Assembly (NCBI RefSeq): GCF_016124325.1
Contig: NZ_WGNY01000012.1
Coordinates: 33,761-97,760, forward strand
Length of the DNA: 64,000 nucleotides
Source: Phenylobacterium sp.
GTDB lineage: Bacteria > Pseudomonadota > Alphaproteobacteria > Caulobacterales > Caulobacteraceae
Direction of reading: 5' to 3'
Part shown: positions 33,898 to 43,596 of the stretch, piece by piece
How positions within the stretch are numbered: position 1 is the stretch's first letter
How the letters are laid out: every line of letters starts with the position of its first letter
Position numbers and translations under genes: made by a program
Notes under the pieces: model-generated
Database searches by the model: none
Told to the model about the DNA's origin: nothing
Seen by the model: only the letters and a program-made list of their open reading frames with translations

Positions 33898-36800
33898 CTA
33901 CGCGTAGCTCTGCAGCGGACGCACTTCGCGGGGAGCTGCAGCCGTGGCGGCGATGGCCTGGGCGGCGGCCAGCGCGGCCGGCGTGGTGGTGAAATAGGGG
34001 ATCTTCATCATCAGGGCCGTGCGGCGGATCTCGAAGCTGTCCAACAGCGACTGCTTGCCCTCGGTGGTGTTGAAGACGAGCTGCACCTGGCCGTTCTTCA
34101 TCTCGTCGACGATGTGGGGGCGGCCCTCCAGCACCTTCTTCACCAGCTCGACCTTCAGGCCCTGGCTCTCAAGGAAGGCGGCGGTGCCCGAGGTGGCCAG
34201 CACCCGGAAGCCCTGCTCCAGGATCAGGCGCACCGGCTCGACGATCCAGTCCTTGTCGGCGTCCTTCACCGAGACGAACAGGCAGCCGGCGCTGGGCAGC
34301 ACCGTGCCGCCGCCGAGCTGGCTCTTGGCGAAGGCGCGGGCGAACGCCGGGCCGGGACCCTCGCCGGGACGCACCCAGTCGAGGCCCATGACTTCGCCGG
34401 TCGAGCGCATCTCCGGCCCCAGGATGGTGTCGACGCCCTGGAAGCGGGCGAACGGGAAGACCGCCTCCTTCACCGCGATGTGGTCGTACGGCGTCTCGGC
34501 GAGGTCGAATTCGGCGAGCGGCCTGCCGGCCATCAGCTTGGCGGCGATGGCGGCCACCGGGCGGCCGATGGTCTTGGCCACGAAGGGCACCGTGCGGCTG
34601 GCGCGCGGGTTCACCTCCAGCACATAGATGCGCGGCGCCGGCCCCTGCGGCTCCTCGATGGCGAACTGCACGTTCATCAGGCCGCGCACTTCCAGGGCGC
34701 GGGCCATCTCCTCGGTCTGGCGCTTCAGCTCGGCGATGGTCTCGGGCTTCAGCGAATAGGGCGGCAGCGAACAGGCCGAGTCGCCCGAGTGCACGCCGGC
34801 CTCCTCGATGTGCTCCATCACCCCGGCCACGAACACCGCGCCGTTCGCGTCGCAGAGCGCGTCGACGTCCACCTCGGTGGCGCGGGAGAGGTACTGGTCC
34901 AGGAGGACAGGGCTGTCGCCGCTCACCTGCACGGCGGTGGTGATGTAGCGCTCGAGCTGCTCGTCGTCGCGGACGATCTCCATGGCCCGGCCGCCCAGCA
35001 CGTAGGAGGGGCGGATCACGACGGGGTAGCCGACCTTGTGCGCCGCGGCGAAGGCCTCGTCGCGGCTGCGCGCGATGGCGTTGACCGGCTGGGCGATCTT
35101 CAGGCGGTGGAGCAGCTGCTGGAAGCGCTCGCGGTCCTCGGCCAGGTCGATGGCGTCGGGGCTGGTGCCGAGGATCGGGATTCCCGCGTCCTCCAGCGCC
35201 TTGGCCAGCTTCAGCGGCGTCTGGCCGCCGAACTGGACGATGACGCCGGTCAGCTCGCCGTTCGAGCGCTCGGTCTCGATCAGCTCCAGCACGTCCTCGG
35301 CGGTCAGCGGCTCGAAATAGAGGCGGTCGGAGGTGTCGTAGTCGGTGGAGACCGTCTCGGGGTTGCAGTTCACCATGATCGACTCGACGCCGATCTCGTC
35401 GAGCGCGAAGGCCGCGTGGCAGCAGCAGTAGTCGAACTCGATCCCCTGGCCGATCCGGTTGGGGCCGCCGCCGAGGATGATGGCCTTCTTCGCGCCGGAC
35501 GGGTCGCTCTCGCAGTCGGGCGCCTGGCCCAGCGCGCCGGTCTCGTAGGTGGAATACATGTAGGGCGTCTCGGCGCGGAACTCGCCGGCGCAGGTGTCGA
35601 TACGCTTGAAGACCGGGCGTACGCCGAGGGCGCGGCGCTTCGCACGCACCTCCTTCTCGGTGGCGTGGGTCAGCTTGGCGAGCCGCGCGTCGGAGAAGCC
35701 CAGGGCCTTCAGCCGCCGGAAGCCCGCAGCGTCGGCCGGCAGACCCGCCTCGCGCACCTCGGCCTCGGTCTTCACCAGGGTCTCGATCTGCCGCAGGAAC
35801 CAGGGCTCGTAGGAACAGGCGCCGTGGATGTCCTCCACGCTCAGGCCGTGGCGGAAGGCCTGGGCGATGACGCGCAGCCGGTCCGGCGTGGGCTGGCCCA
35901 GCGCCCGCAGCACCGCGGCGTGCCCCATCTCGGGGTCGTCGCCGGCTTCGATGACGATCTCGTCCAGGCCGGAAAGGCCGGTCTCCAGGCCGCGCAGGGC
36001 CTTCTGCAGGCTTTCGGCGAAGGTGCGGCCGATGGCCATGACCTCGCCCACCGACTTCATCTGGGTGGTGAGCAGGGGTTCGGAGCCCGGGAACTTCTCG
36101 AAGGCGAAGCGCGGGATCTTGGTGACGACGTAGTCGATGGAGGGCTCGAACGAGGCGGGCGTCGCGCCCGTGATGTCGTTCATCAGCTCGTCGAGGGTGT
36201 AGCCCACCGCCAGGCGCGCGGCGACCTTGGCGATCGGGAAACCGGTGGCCTTCGAGGCCAGGGCCGAGGAGCGGGAGACCCGCGGGTTCATCTCGATGAC
36301 GACCATGCGCCCGTCGGCCGGGTTGACCGCGAACTGCACGTTGGAGCCGCCGGTCTCGACGCCGATCTCGCGCAGCACGTCGATCGAGGCGCGCCGCATC
36401 CGCTGGTATTCCTTGTCGGTCAGCGTGAGCGCCGGCGCGACCGTGATGGAATCGCCGGTGTGGACGCCCATCGGATCGATGTTCTCGATGGAGCAGACGA
36501 TGATGCAGTTGTCCGCGCGGTCGCGGACCACCTCCATCTCGTATTCCTTCCAGCCGAGGACGCTCTCCTCGATCAGAACCTCGGTGGTCGGCGACAGGTC
36601 GAGGCCGCGCTCCACGATCTCGCGGAACTCCTCGACGTTGTAGGCGATGCCGCCGCCGGTGCCGGCGAGGGTGAATGACGGGCGGATGATGGCGGGCAGG
36701 CCCACGAACTCCAGCCCCTCCAGGGCCTCGTCCATGGTGTGCGCGGCCTTGGACTTGGGGCTTTCCAGCCCGATCTTGTCCATGGCGTCGCGGAATTTCT

Positions 36801-37188
36801 GGCGGTCCTCAGCCTTGTCGATGACGTCGGCCTTCGCCCCGATCATCTCCACGCCGTACTTCGTCAGGACGCCGCGCGCCTCCAGCGCCAGCGCGGTGTT
36901 GAGCGCCGTCTGGCCGCCCATGGTGGGCAGCAGCGCGTCGGGCCGCTCCTTCTCGATGATCTTCTCGACCATCTCCGGCGTGATCGGCTCGATGTAGGTG
37001 GCGTCGGCGACGTTCGGATCGGTCATGATCGTCGCCGGGTTCGAGTTGACCAGGACGATCCGGTAGCCTTCGGCGCGCAGGGCCTTGCAGGCCTGGACGC
37101 CCGAATAGTCGAACTCGCAGGCCTGTCCGATGACGATCGGGCCCGCGCCGATGATCAGGATCGAGGAGATGTCGGTGCGTTTGGGCAT
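33898..37188 (-). CDS. carB: Carbamoyl-phosphate synthase large subunit
   Basis: CarB makes carbamoyl phosphate from bicarbonate, ATP and ammonia channelled from CarA, for arginine and pyrimidine synthesis. ATG at 37188 ([22 protein letters not shown]) gives 1096 residues. Two homologous ATP-grasp halves are evident ([11 protein letters not shown] in the first; [20 protein letters not shown] starting the second), then the C-terminal MGS-like allosteric domain ([14 protein letters not shown]). carA is 2.5 kb away on the same strand, with four rightward genes in between. Confidence 0.97.
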   Translation of the reverse strand: MPKRTDISSILIIGAGPIVIGQACEFDYSGVQACKALRAEGYRIVLVNSNPATIMTDPNVADATYIEPITPEMVEKIIEKERPDALLPTMGGQTALNTALALEARGVLTKYGVEMIGAKADVIDKAEDRQKFRDAMDKIGLESPKSKAAHTMDEALEGLEFVGLPAIIRPSFTLAGTGGGIAYNVEEFREIVERGLDLSPTTEVLIEESVLGWKEYEMEVVRDRADNCIIVCSIENIDPMGVHTGDSITVAPALTLTDKEYQRMRRASIDVLREIGVETGGSNVQFAVNPADGRMVVIEMNPRVSRSSALASKATGFPIAKVAARLAVGYTLDELMNDITGATPASFEPSIDYVVTKIPRFAFEKFPGSEPLLTTQMKSVGEVMAIGRTFAESLQKALRGLETGLSGLDEIVIEAGDDPEMGHAAVLRALGQPTPDRLRVIAQAFRHGLSVEDIHGACSYEPWFLRQIETLVKTEAEVREAGLPADAAGFRRLKALGFSDARLAKLTHATEKEVRAKRRALGVRPVFKRIDTCAGEFRAETPYMYSTYETGALGQAPDCESDPSGAKKAIILGGGPNRIGQGIEFDYCCCHAAFALDEIGVESIMVNCNPETVSTDYDTSDRLYFEPLTAEDVLELIETERSNGELTGVIVQFGGQTPLKLAKALEDAGIPILGTSPDAIDLAEDRERFQQLLHRLKIAQPVNAIARSRDEAFAAAHKVGYPVVIRPSYVLGGRAMEIVRDDEQLERYITTAVQVSGDSPVLLDQYLSRATEVDVDALCDANGAVFVAGVMEHIEEAGVHSGDSACSLPPYSLKPETIAELKRQTEEMARALEVRGLMNVQFAIEEPQGPAPRIYVLEVNPRASRTVPFVAKTIGRPVAAIAAKLMAGRPLAEFDLAETPYDHIAVKEAVFPFARFQGVDTILGPEMRSTGEVMGLDWVRPGEGPGPAFARAFAKSQLGGGTVLPSAGCLFVSVKDADKDWIVEPVRLILEQGFRVLATSGTAAFLESQGLKVELVKKVLEGRPHIVDEMKNGQVQLVFNTTEGKQSLLDSFEIRRTALMMKIPYFTTTPAALAAAQAIAATAAAPREVRPLQSYA

Positions 37189-37435
37189 GTCTCTCGCGCG
37201 CAAGCGCCGCGCGGGCTTTCGCGCCGCCGGGGGGTTCAGGACTGCAGGTTAAGGCGCCCCTTTAGAGGGGCCGGCGGGGCGGCGCAAGCCGGCTTCATCC
37301 GCGCACGCCCGCGAAAGCCTCGGCAGGCGAGCGGTTCCGGAAAAAAACCGAGAAAAATCATGAAACTCATGACCGCTTCAGGGGCTTTCTTCCAGGAGTG
37401 CGCCGCAAAGGCGCCCGAAACCTTGCGGAGGCCCC

Positions 37436-37663
37436 ATGAGCTTGCTGGACCGGATTCCCGACCTGAGCGACGACGAGGTGGTGACCTTCCTGTCGAACGC
37501 GCGCCGCCTGTCGGACGAAGGCGATCCCAAGCAGCAGGCCGCCGCGAACGATCTGTTGCCGGCGCTGGAGCAGGAGGCCGAGACGCGCCGCCAGGCCCGG
37601 CTGGAGAGCGCCAAGGCCAAGCGCGCGGCCTCGCGCAAGGCGTCCGCCCGCCACGCCGCCTAG
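37436..37663 (+). CDS. Small conserved-type hypothetical protein
   Basis: GGAGG seven bases before an ATG at 37436 gives 75 residues. The N-terminal half is acidic (LDRIPDLSDDEVVTFLSNARRL) and the C-terminal half is a basic Arg/Lys/Ala helix (RRQARLESAKAKRAASRK), so it may bind nucleic acid or a ribosome-associated partner. No family name comes to mind. It is divergent from carB and upstream of the ECF sigma gene. Confidence 0.7.
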   Translation: MSLLDRIPDLSDDEVVTFLSNARRLSDEGDPKQQAAANDLLPALEQEAETRRQARLESAKAKRAASRKASARHAA

Positions 37664-37886
37664 ACCGGAGGCCGACTCGCCCGAGAGGCGAATCGCGCCC
37701 GCCAGCGCCCGCGCGGCCGAAAATCCGCCGAAACGGCGGGGGCCGAGAGCGGCCGCGCGCCTGAGCCGCCGCTACGGCACGGCTTTCCACATGCGATAAC
37801 ATGGTCATACTTGCGTCTTCGCGCGGGGGAAGGCAGCTTCGCGGTAACAGGTTCGCCGGGGCGCGGACTCAACCATAGGGGCAACC

Positions 37887-38444
37887 TTGGCCGCCGCAGC
37901 GACGAGCACCGACGTTCTTTCGCCGCTCATGACCCGTATCGCCGCGGGCGAGCGCGAGGCCCTGCGACAATTGTACCAGGCCACCTCGGCGAAGCTATTT
38001 GGCGTCTGCCTACGTATCCTGTCTGACCGCGAGGAAAGTGAGGACGTGTTGCAGGACGTTTACGTCACCATATGGCGACGGGCGGACAGGTTCGATTCGG
38101 CGCGGGCGAGCGTGATGACCTGGCTCAGTACGATCGCGCGCAACCGGGCGATCGACCGCCTGCGCGCACGCGGCCCGATGGCCTATTCCGAGCCCGTCGA
38201 CGAACTCGAGATCGCCGACGACGCCGACAGCGCCGAGACGCTGCTGTCGGCCGCCGACGACCGCAATCGCCTGCAGCATTGCCTGGGCGAACTGGACGAT
38301 CGCACCGAGAGCGTCATTCGCATCGCCTTCTTCGAGGGCGTCACTTACGAAGCGTTAGCCCGGCGGATGGATACGCCGCTGGGCACCGTGAAGAGTTGGA
38401 TCCGTCGGGGACTGGCCAAGCTGAAGGGTTGCCTCCAGTCATGA
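37887..38444 (+). CDS. ECF-type RNA polymerase sigma factor
   Basis: The 185-residue protein has sigma region 2 (LRQLYQATSAKLFGVCLRIL, DVLQDVYVTIWRRADRF) and region 4 (LDDRTESVIRIAFFEGVTYEALARRMDTPLGTVKSWIRRGLAKL). A TTG at 37887 with AGGGG upstream is the likely start; ATG 37929 is an alternative. Its stop overlaps the anti-sigma start (ATGA), the usual coupling of an ECF sigma and its RskA-type antagonist. Confidence 0.93.
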   Translation: MAAAATSTDVLSPLMTRIAAGEREALRQLYQATSAKLFGVCLRILSDREESEDVLQDVYVTIWRRADRFDSARASVMTWLSTIARNRAIDRLRARGPMAYSEPVDELEIADDADSAETLLSAADDRNRLQHCLGELDDRTESVIRIAFFEGVTYEALARRMDTPLGTVKSWIRRGLAKLKGCLQS

Positions 38445-39175
38445 GCGAAGCCCCAGACCTTTCCGAAGCCGAAGCCTTCGCCGCCGAGCACGCGCTGGGC
38501 GTGCTGAACGCGAGCGAGCGGGCCGAGGCCGAAAACCGCATGGCCCGCGATCCGGTCTTCGCCGCCGACGTCGAGGCTTGGCGCGCGCGCCTGGCCCCGA
38601 TGCTGGAGAGCATCGAGCCGGTCGCCCCGCCGGAGTCCCTCTGGACGCGGATCGAACGGCTGCTGCCGGCCAACGACAACGGGGCGCTCATGAACCGGGT
38701 GCGCTTCTGGCGGAACTCGGCGATGGGCGGGTTCGGCCTGGCCGCGGCCGGTATCGCCGCCGCTCTGGTGGTGATCGCGCAGCCGCCGCAGGTGGTGACC
38801 AAGATCCAGGAGGTCCAGCCGACCGGCCAGCTCCTGAACGCCAGCCTGACCTCGACGTCGGGCCAGGCGCAGCCGCTGTTCGTCGCCGCCTACGATCCCA
38901 CCCGCAAGGCGTTGATCATCACTTCGCTGCTGCCGGCGGACGCCAACCCCGCCAAGGTGCAGGAGCTGTGGCTGATCGCGGGCAAGGAGAACCCGAAACC
39001 CCTGGGCTTCCTCGAGCCCGGCAAGGCCAAGCTGATCCCGCTGCCGCAGGACATGGCCGGACGGGTCGCGGAAGGCGTCACGCTCGCCGTCTCCATCGAG
39101 GAGCCGGGCGGCTCGACCGACCCGAACGGCCCGCAGGGCCCGGTCGTGGGCGCCGGTTCGCTGTCGAAGCTCTGA
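38441..39175 (+). CDS. RskA-type anti-sigma factor
   Basis: This 244-residue protein should hold the upstream ECF sigma inactive. The N-terminal cytoplasmic part has the anti-sigma helical region (EAFAAEHALGVLNASERAEAE). One membrane helix follows (GGFGLAAAGIAAALVVIA, about 95-112), and the periplasmic C-terminal domain carries the RskA signature (VQELWLIAGKENPKPLGFL). The signal is presumably sensed in the envelope. Confidence 0.92.
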   Translation: MSEAPDLSEAEAFAAEHALGVLNASERAEAENRMARDPVFAADVEAWRARLAPMLESIEPVAPPESLWTRIERLLPANDNGALMNRVRFWRNSAMGGFGLAAAGIAAALVVIAQPPQVVTKIQEVQPTGQLLNASLTSTSGQAQPLFVAAYDPTRKALIITSLLPADANPAKVQELWLIAGKENPKPLGFLEPGKAKLIPLPQDMAGRVAEGVTLAVSIEEPGGSTDPNGPQGPVVGAGSLSKL

Positions 39176-39206
39176 TCGGCCGCGCGGTCCCCGGAGGGTT
39201 GCGAGC

Positions 39207-39680
39207 ATGAAACGTCTCGTCATGGCGGCGGCCGCGCTCGCGGCCGTCTGCCTGGCCGCCGGCGGCGTCCAGGCCAAGCCCATCCCCGACGCCGGCCTGA
39301 CGATCGAGGAGGTCAAGGCCTGGATGGAGGCGGAGGGCTACAAGGTCAGCATCGAGACCTACGAGAGCGGGACCCGCTACCTCCGCACCGAGACCGACGG
39401 CGTGAAGTTCGACGTCGACGTCTACGACTGCGACAAGGACCGGTGCCGCGCCCTGCAGTTCAACGCCGGCTTCAACATGGAGGACGGCCTGCCGCTGGCG
39501 AAGGTCAACCAGTGGAACCTCGAGAAGCGCTACCTGCGCTGCTACGACGACGACGAGAACGACCCGCACTTCGCCTACGACGCCAACCTGGCGCCCGGCG
39601 GCAGCTACGAAGCCCTCAAGGACGACCTCGACGTCTTCACCGGCTTCATGCCCGACGTCCTGAAGTTCATCGGCTGGTAG
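39207..39680 (+). CDS. Secreted YbjN domain protein
   Basis: The 157-residue protein has a signal peptide (MKRLVMAAAALAAVCLAAGG, cleavage near VQA-KP) and a YbjN-like domain: LTIEEVKAWMEAEGY at the start, then LQFNAGFNMEDGLPLAKVNQWN and KRYLRCYDDDENDPHFAYD. Function is unknown. It follows the anti-sigma gene by 31 bp and may be part of, or a target of, the same sigma operon. Confidence 0.85.
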   Translation: MKRLVMAAAALAAVCLAAGGVQAKPIPDAGLTIEEVKAWMEAEGYKVSIETYESGTRYLRTETDGVKFDVDVYDCDKDRCRALQFNAGFNMEDGLPLAKVNQWNLEKRYLRCYDDDENDPHFAYDANLAPGGSYEALKDDLDVFTGFMPDVLKFIGW

Positions 39681-39696
39681 ACGGGTCTTCGCCGGC

Positions 39697-40866
39697 CTAC
39701 TTCGCCTTGTCCATCAGGGCGGCGAAGCGTTCGAAAAGGTAGAGGCTGTCGGTGGGGCCGGGCGAGGCCTCGGGGTGGTGCTGGATCGAGAACACCGGGC
39801 GGTCCTTCAGCGCCAGGCCGGCGTTGGTGCCGTCGAACAGCGACACGTGCGTCTCGGTCACCGGGCCGGGCAGGGTGTCGCGGTCGACCGTGAAGCCGTG
39901 GTTCATCGAGACGATCTCGACCTTGCCGGTGGTCAGGTCCTTCACCGGATGGTTCGCGCCGTGGTGGCCCTGGTCCATCTTCACCGTGGTCGCGCCCAGC
40001 GCGAGCGCCAGCATCTGGTGGCCCAGGCAGATGCCGAACACCGGCTTGCCGCTGTCGACCAGCTTCTTGATCTCCGGCACCGCGTATTCGCCGGTCGCGG
40101 CCGGGTCGCCCGGGCCGTTGGACAGCAGCACGCCGTCGGGATCGCGCGCCAGGATCTCCTCGGCCGTGGTCTTGGCCGGCACCACGGTGACGCGCGCGCC
40201 CACCGAGGTCAGGGCCCGCAGGATGTTACGCTTCACGCCGTAGTCGACGACCACCACCTCGTACTTCGGCGTGGCGGCGGGCTTGGCGTAACCCTCCTCC
40301 CAGCTCCACAGGCCCTCGCCGTAGACGAACGGCTGCAGGCACGAGGCGTCCTTGGCGAGGTCGAGGCCTTCCAGCCCGCTCCAGGCCTTGGCCTTGGCGA
40401 CCAGGGCGTCGAGGTCGAACTTGCCCTCGGGGCTGTGGGCGATCACCGCGTGCGGCATGCCCTTTTCGCGGATCGTGCGGGTGAGCGCGCGGGTGTCGAC
40501 GCCGGCCAGGCCGATCACGCCGCGCCGCGCCATCCAGGCGGGCAGGTCGGCGTCGGCGCGCCAGTTGGCGGGCGGGGTGGGCAGGTCGCGGAAGATCGCG
40601 CCTCGCGCCGAGGTCTCGGCCGCGCCGGCCACCTGCTCCAGGTCTTCCAGGTTGGTCCCCACATTGCCCACGTGCGGGAAGGTGAAGGCCACGATCTGGG
40701 CCATGTAGGACGGATCGGTCAGGATTTCCTGGTAGCCGGTCATCGCGGTGTTGAAGCACACCTCGCCGACGGCCTCGCCGACCGCGCCCACGCCAACCCC
40801 CTGCAGGATCGTGCCGTCCGCCAGGGCCAGAACGCCGGTGACGCCGGGAAGAAGGTCGCGGGTCAT
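39697..40866 (-). CDS. carA: Carbamoyl-phosphate synthase small subunit
   Basis: CarA hydrolyses glutamine and feeds ammonia to CarB. ATG at 40866, with AGGAG upstream, gives 389 residues. The N-terminal CPSase domain contains [20 protein letters not shown]. The C-terminal class-I glutaminase has the nucleophile motif [14 protein letters not shown] and the His-Glu end of the triad ([12 protein letters not shown]). It is convergent with the YbjN gene and divergent from the DUF1330 gene. Confidence 0.97.
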   Translation of the reverse strand: MTRDLLPGVTGVLALADGTILQGVGVGAVGEAVGEVCFNTAMTGYQEILTDPSYMAQIVAFTFPHVGNVGTNLEDLEQVAGAAETSARGAIFRDLPTPPANWRADADLPAWMARRGVIGLAGVDTRALTRTIREKGMPHAVIAHSPEGKFDLDALVAKAKAWSGLEGLDLAKDASCLQPFVYGEGLWSWEEGYAKPAATPKYEVVVVDYGVKRNILRALTSVGARVTVVPAKTTAEEILARDPDGVLLSNGPGDPAATGEYAVPEIKKLVDSGKPVFGICLGHQMLALALGATTVKMDQGHHGANHPVKDLTTGKVEIVSMNHGFTVDRDTLPGPVTETHVSLFDGTNAGLALKDRPVFSIQHHPEASPGPTDSLYLFERFAALMDKAK

Positions 40867-40940
40867 CGGCAGGCTCCTTGTGGGCAAACGGGCGCGTAGG
40901 TAGTGAGTCCTCGGGGGCCGGTCAATCGCACGGGGACCAT

Positions 40941-41375
40941 ATGTCGTACATCGATCCGGATCGGGAAGCCTGGGCGGCGTTCAAGAATCTGCCGCGCGAC
41001 CGGCCGATCCACATGCTGAACCTCATCACGCTGAAGCCGAAGGCCGAATATCCCGCCGGCCATCCCGACCACGGCAAGGACCTCTCGGGCGCCGAGGCCT
41101 ATCGCGCCTACGGCCGCGCCATCGCGCCGGTGTTCGAGAAGCTGGGCGCGAAGCAGGTCTGGGCCGGCCATCCCGAGGTGATGGTCACGGGCCCGCAGTC
41201 GAAGGGCTGGGAGCTGGCCTTCATCGCCGAATACCCGAACACCCAGGCGTTCATCGACATGGTCCGCGACCCGCACTACCGCGACCACGTCGTGCCCCAC
41301 CGCACCGCCGCCGTCGCCGACTCGCGCCTGCTGTGCCTGACCCCGCTCGATCCCGACGGCGAGCTGGGGAGCTAG
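40941..41375 (+). CDS. DUF1330 family protein
   Basis: The ATG at 40941 gives 144 residues. The fold is a dimeric alpha/beta barrel: [14 protein letters not shown], then [17 protein letters not shown] and [40 protein letters not shown] (quoted in part), which is the DUF1330/NIPSNAP-like pattern. No enzymatic role is established. It is divergent from carA. Confidence 0.82.
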   Translation: MSYIDPDREAWAAFKNLPRDRPIHMLNLITLKPKAEYPAGHPDHGKDLSGAEAYRAYGRAIAPVFEKLGAKQVWAGHPEVMVTGPQSKGWELAFIAEYPNTQAFIDMVRDPHYRDHVVPHRTAAVADSRLLCLTPLDPDGELGS

Positions 41376-41430
41376 GGGGCCTGCTTGTGGCGCGTCGGAG
41401 AAGGATGACGAGGCAAGAGGCGCCCAGACG

Positions 41431-42132
41431 TCATTCCTTCGCCGCGTGCCAACCTCGGATCATGAAGGCCTGGAAGAACGGGATCGGTCTCGGGAACCCG
41501 CAAGCTTCCCAAAGAGCCTCAGTTTCGCCCGGCGCCAGGACGCTCAGCACGTCACGCATCATGCGGTCCAGGTTCGCCAACGAGTCCGGCGTCGCGCCCA
41601 TGAGGCTCTGTATCCGTTTCCAGTCTTCGAGCATCGCCGGGAAATCGGGCGCGTCCGGGTCGCCGCTGATCTCGGCGCTTACCAAGACGCCCCCTGGCTT
41701 CAGCCGATCATGGATGGCGCAGTAGAAGGCCTGCCGGTCGTCGCGCTTGATGAAATGCGCCACCAGCAGGGCGACAGCGGCGTCGAAGCCGTTGGGAGGA
41801 GCGTCAGCGGCATAGCCATGCAATAGCTCGCAACGATGCATCACGCCGGCCTGAGTCAATCGCCGGCGCGCGATGGCCAGCATCTCCTCGGATGGATCGA
41901 CCCCGACGAACGACCAGCCTGGATAGGCCGTGGCCAGCGAGAGGATCTCCGCACCCGTCCCGACACCGACGCACAGGACCCGCGCATCGTCGGGTAGGTC
42001 CGCCAGGACGAGCCGCACCAAGAAATGCAGGCAGTCGGAGACCGGCGCGAGCGCGCTGTTCCGACGGTCGTAGCCATCGGCGACTTCCTGGGTGAAGAAG
42101 TTGGGTGAAGCGGGGGCGTTCGAACTTTGCAT
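41431..42132 (-). CDS. Class I SAM-dependent methyltransferase
   Basis: ATG at 42132 gives 233 residues. The Rossmann fold shows motif I ARVLCVGVGTGAEILSLA, the acidic end of strand 2 (VGVDPSEEML) and motif III-IV FDAAVALLVAHFI, followed by LKPGGVLVSAEISG. The much longer open frame upstream is the antisense of metY and is not real. The AT-rich 42133-42150 segment contains GTTATAAC, possibly part of its promoter. The substrate is unknown. Confidence 0.87.
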   Translation of the reverse strand: MQSSNAPASPNFFTQEVADGYDRRNSALAPVSDCLHFLVRLVLADLPDDARVLCVGVGTGAEILSLATAYPGWSFVGVDPSEEMLAIARRRLTQAGVMHRCELLHGYAADAPPNGFDAAVALLVAHFIKRDDRQAFYCAIHDRLKPGGVLVSAEISGDPDAPDFPAMLEDWKRIQSLMGATPDSLANLDRMMRDVLSVLAPGETEALWEACGFPRPIPFFQAFMIRGWHAAKE

Positions 42133-42208
42133 TGTTATAACATAACATATGCGCGCTGACGTTCGCCACCCTCCGACTGCGGCTTCCACGAGCCGACGTC
42201 TCCTCCGG

Positions 42209-42255
42209 CCGGATCGCGAACCCTTGCCTCCCGCCAAGCCCAACTGGCGATCCGG
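42209..42255 (+). promoter_or_regulatory. Hairpin in the metY leader
   Basis: CCGGATCGC (42209-42217) is the exact reverse complement of GCGATCCGG (42247-42255), enclosing 29 nt rich in C. It lies 49-95 nt before the metY start and could be a regulatory leader structure. It does not match the SAM-II consensus that I remember for alphaproteobacterial methionine genes. Confidence 0.4.
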
Positions 42256-42303
42256 AATGGACTCCGCTAGTGGGTGTAGCCCCCGAACCTGCAGAGAATT
42301 CCC

Positions 42304-43596
42304 ATGAGCCAGACGATGCGTCCTGAAACCCTGGCGGTGCATGCCGGCTGGCGCGCGGACCCCACGACGGGCTCGGTGGCCGTGCCGATCCACCAGACGA
42401 CGTCCTATCAGTTCCGCGACGCCGACCACGCCTCGGCCATGTTCGCCCTTCAGGAGCTGGGCAACATCTACACGCGGATCATGAACCCCACGACCGACGT
42501 GCTGGAGAAGCGCGTGGCGGCGCTGGAGGGCGGTGTCGGCGCGTTGGCGGTGGCGTCGGGCCAGGCCGCCTCGGCCTTCGCCGTCCAGAACCTCGCCCGG
42601 GCCGGCGACAACGTCGTGAGCTCCACGGCGCTCTACGGCGGCACCTGGAACCTCTTCGCCAACACGCTGAAGGACCTGGGGATCGAGGTGCGCTTCGTGG
42701 ACCCCGAGGATCCCGAGAACTTCCGGCGCGCGACCGACGAACGCACCCGGGCCTACTACGCCGAGACCCTGCCGAACCCGAAGCTGGAGGTGTTCCCGAT
42801 CGCCGAGGTGGCGGCCATCGGGCGCGAGTTCGGCGTGCCGCTGATCATGGACAACACCGCCGCGCCCCTGCTGTGCCGGCCGATCGACCACGGCGCGGCG
42901 ATCGTGGTGTATTCGGCCACGAAGTACCTGGGCGGCCACGGCACCTCGATCGGCGGGGTGATCGTCGACAGCGGGAACTTCGACTGGGCCGCCAAGCCTG
43001 AGCGCCAGCCGCTGCTGAATACGCCCGACCCGTCGTACCACGGCGCGGTGTGGACCGAGGCGGTGAAGCCGCTGGGGCCGATCGCCTACATCCTGCGGGC
43101 CCGCGTGATCCTGCTGCGCGACCTCGGCGCGGCGCTCTCGCCGTTCAACGCCTTCCAGCTGATCCAGGGGGTCGAGACCGTGGCGCTGCGCATCGAGCGG
43201 CACTGCGCCAACGCCCAGCGGGTGGCCGAATTCCTGGCCGGCCGGAAAGGCGTCACGCGCGTGATCCACCCGTCGCAGCAGTCTGGCGCGCCCCGCACGC
43301 GGGCGGACCGCTATCTGAAGGGCGGCTACGGCGGCCTGGTGGGCTTCGAGCTCGAGGGCGGCGTGGAGGCCGGGCGGCGCTTCATCGACGCCCTGCAGCT
43401 GTTCTACCACGTGGCCAACATCGGCGACGCCCGCAGCCTGGCCATCCACCCGGCCTCGACCACCCATTCGCAGCTGAACGAGGCCGAGCAGCGCGCCACC
43501 GGCGTCTCGCCGGGGTATGTGCGCCTCTCCATAGGCATCGAGCACATCGACGACATCCTGGCCGACCTCGACCAGGCGCTCACGGCGGCGGGCTAG
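42304..43596 (+). CDS. metY: O-acetylhomoserine sulfhydrylase (aminocarboxypropyltransferase)
   Basis: This PLP enzyme makes homocysteine from O-acetylhomoserine and sulfide for methionine synthesis. The 430-residue length and HAGWRADPTTGSVAVPIHQTTSYQF opening are typical of MetY. The PLP lysine is in SATKYLGGHG, the phosphate contacts in ASGQAAS, and the late FYHVANIGDARSLAIHPASTTH region is characteristic. It is convergent with the ABC-F gene, with a 17-bp overlap at the 3' ends. Confidence 0.95.
   Translation: MSQTMRPETLAVHAGWRADPTTGSVAVPIHQTTSYQFRDADHASAMFALQELGNIYTRIMNPTTDVLEKRVAALEGGVGALAVASGQAASAFAVQNLARAGDNVVSSTALYGGTWNLFANTLKDLGIEVRFVDPEDPENFRRATDERTRAYYAETLPNPKLEVFPIAEVAAIGREFGVPLIMDNTAAPLLCRPIDHGAAIVVYSATKYLGGHGTSIGGVIVDSGNFDWAAKPERQPLLNTPDPSYHGAVWTEAVKPLGPIAYILRARVILLRDLGAALSPFNAFQLIQGVETVALRIERHCANAQRVAEFLAGRKGVTRVIHPSQQSGAPRTRADRYLKGGYGGLVGFELEGGVEAGRRFIDALQLFYHVANIGDARSLAIHPASTTHSQLNEAEQRATGVSPGYVRLSIGIEHIDDILADLDQALTAAG

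Noticed and set aside
34114..36678. 854-codon plus-strand frame opposite carB
   Set aside because: Antisense to an unmistakable carB; composition is that of a shadow frame.
37664..37886. Autoregulatory ECF promoter upstream of the sigma gene at 37887
   Set aside because: GATAACATGG and GGTAACAGG could be -35 elements, but no consistent -10 pairing or match to a known ECF promoter class was found.
42209..42303. SAM-II riboswitch upstream of metY
   Set aside because: The remembered SAM-II core and pseudoknot partner sequence are not found; only a simple hairpin is supported.
42133..43545. N-terminal extension of the methyltransferase frame to 704 codons
   Set aside because: The extension is antisense to metY, which has full PLP-enzyme motifs; the ATG at 42132 starts the methyltransferase fold.
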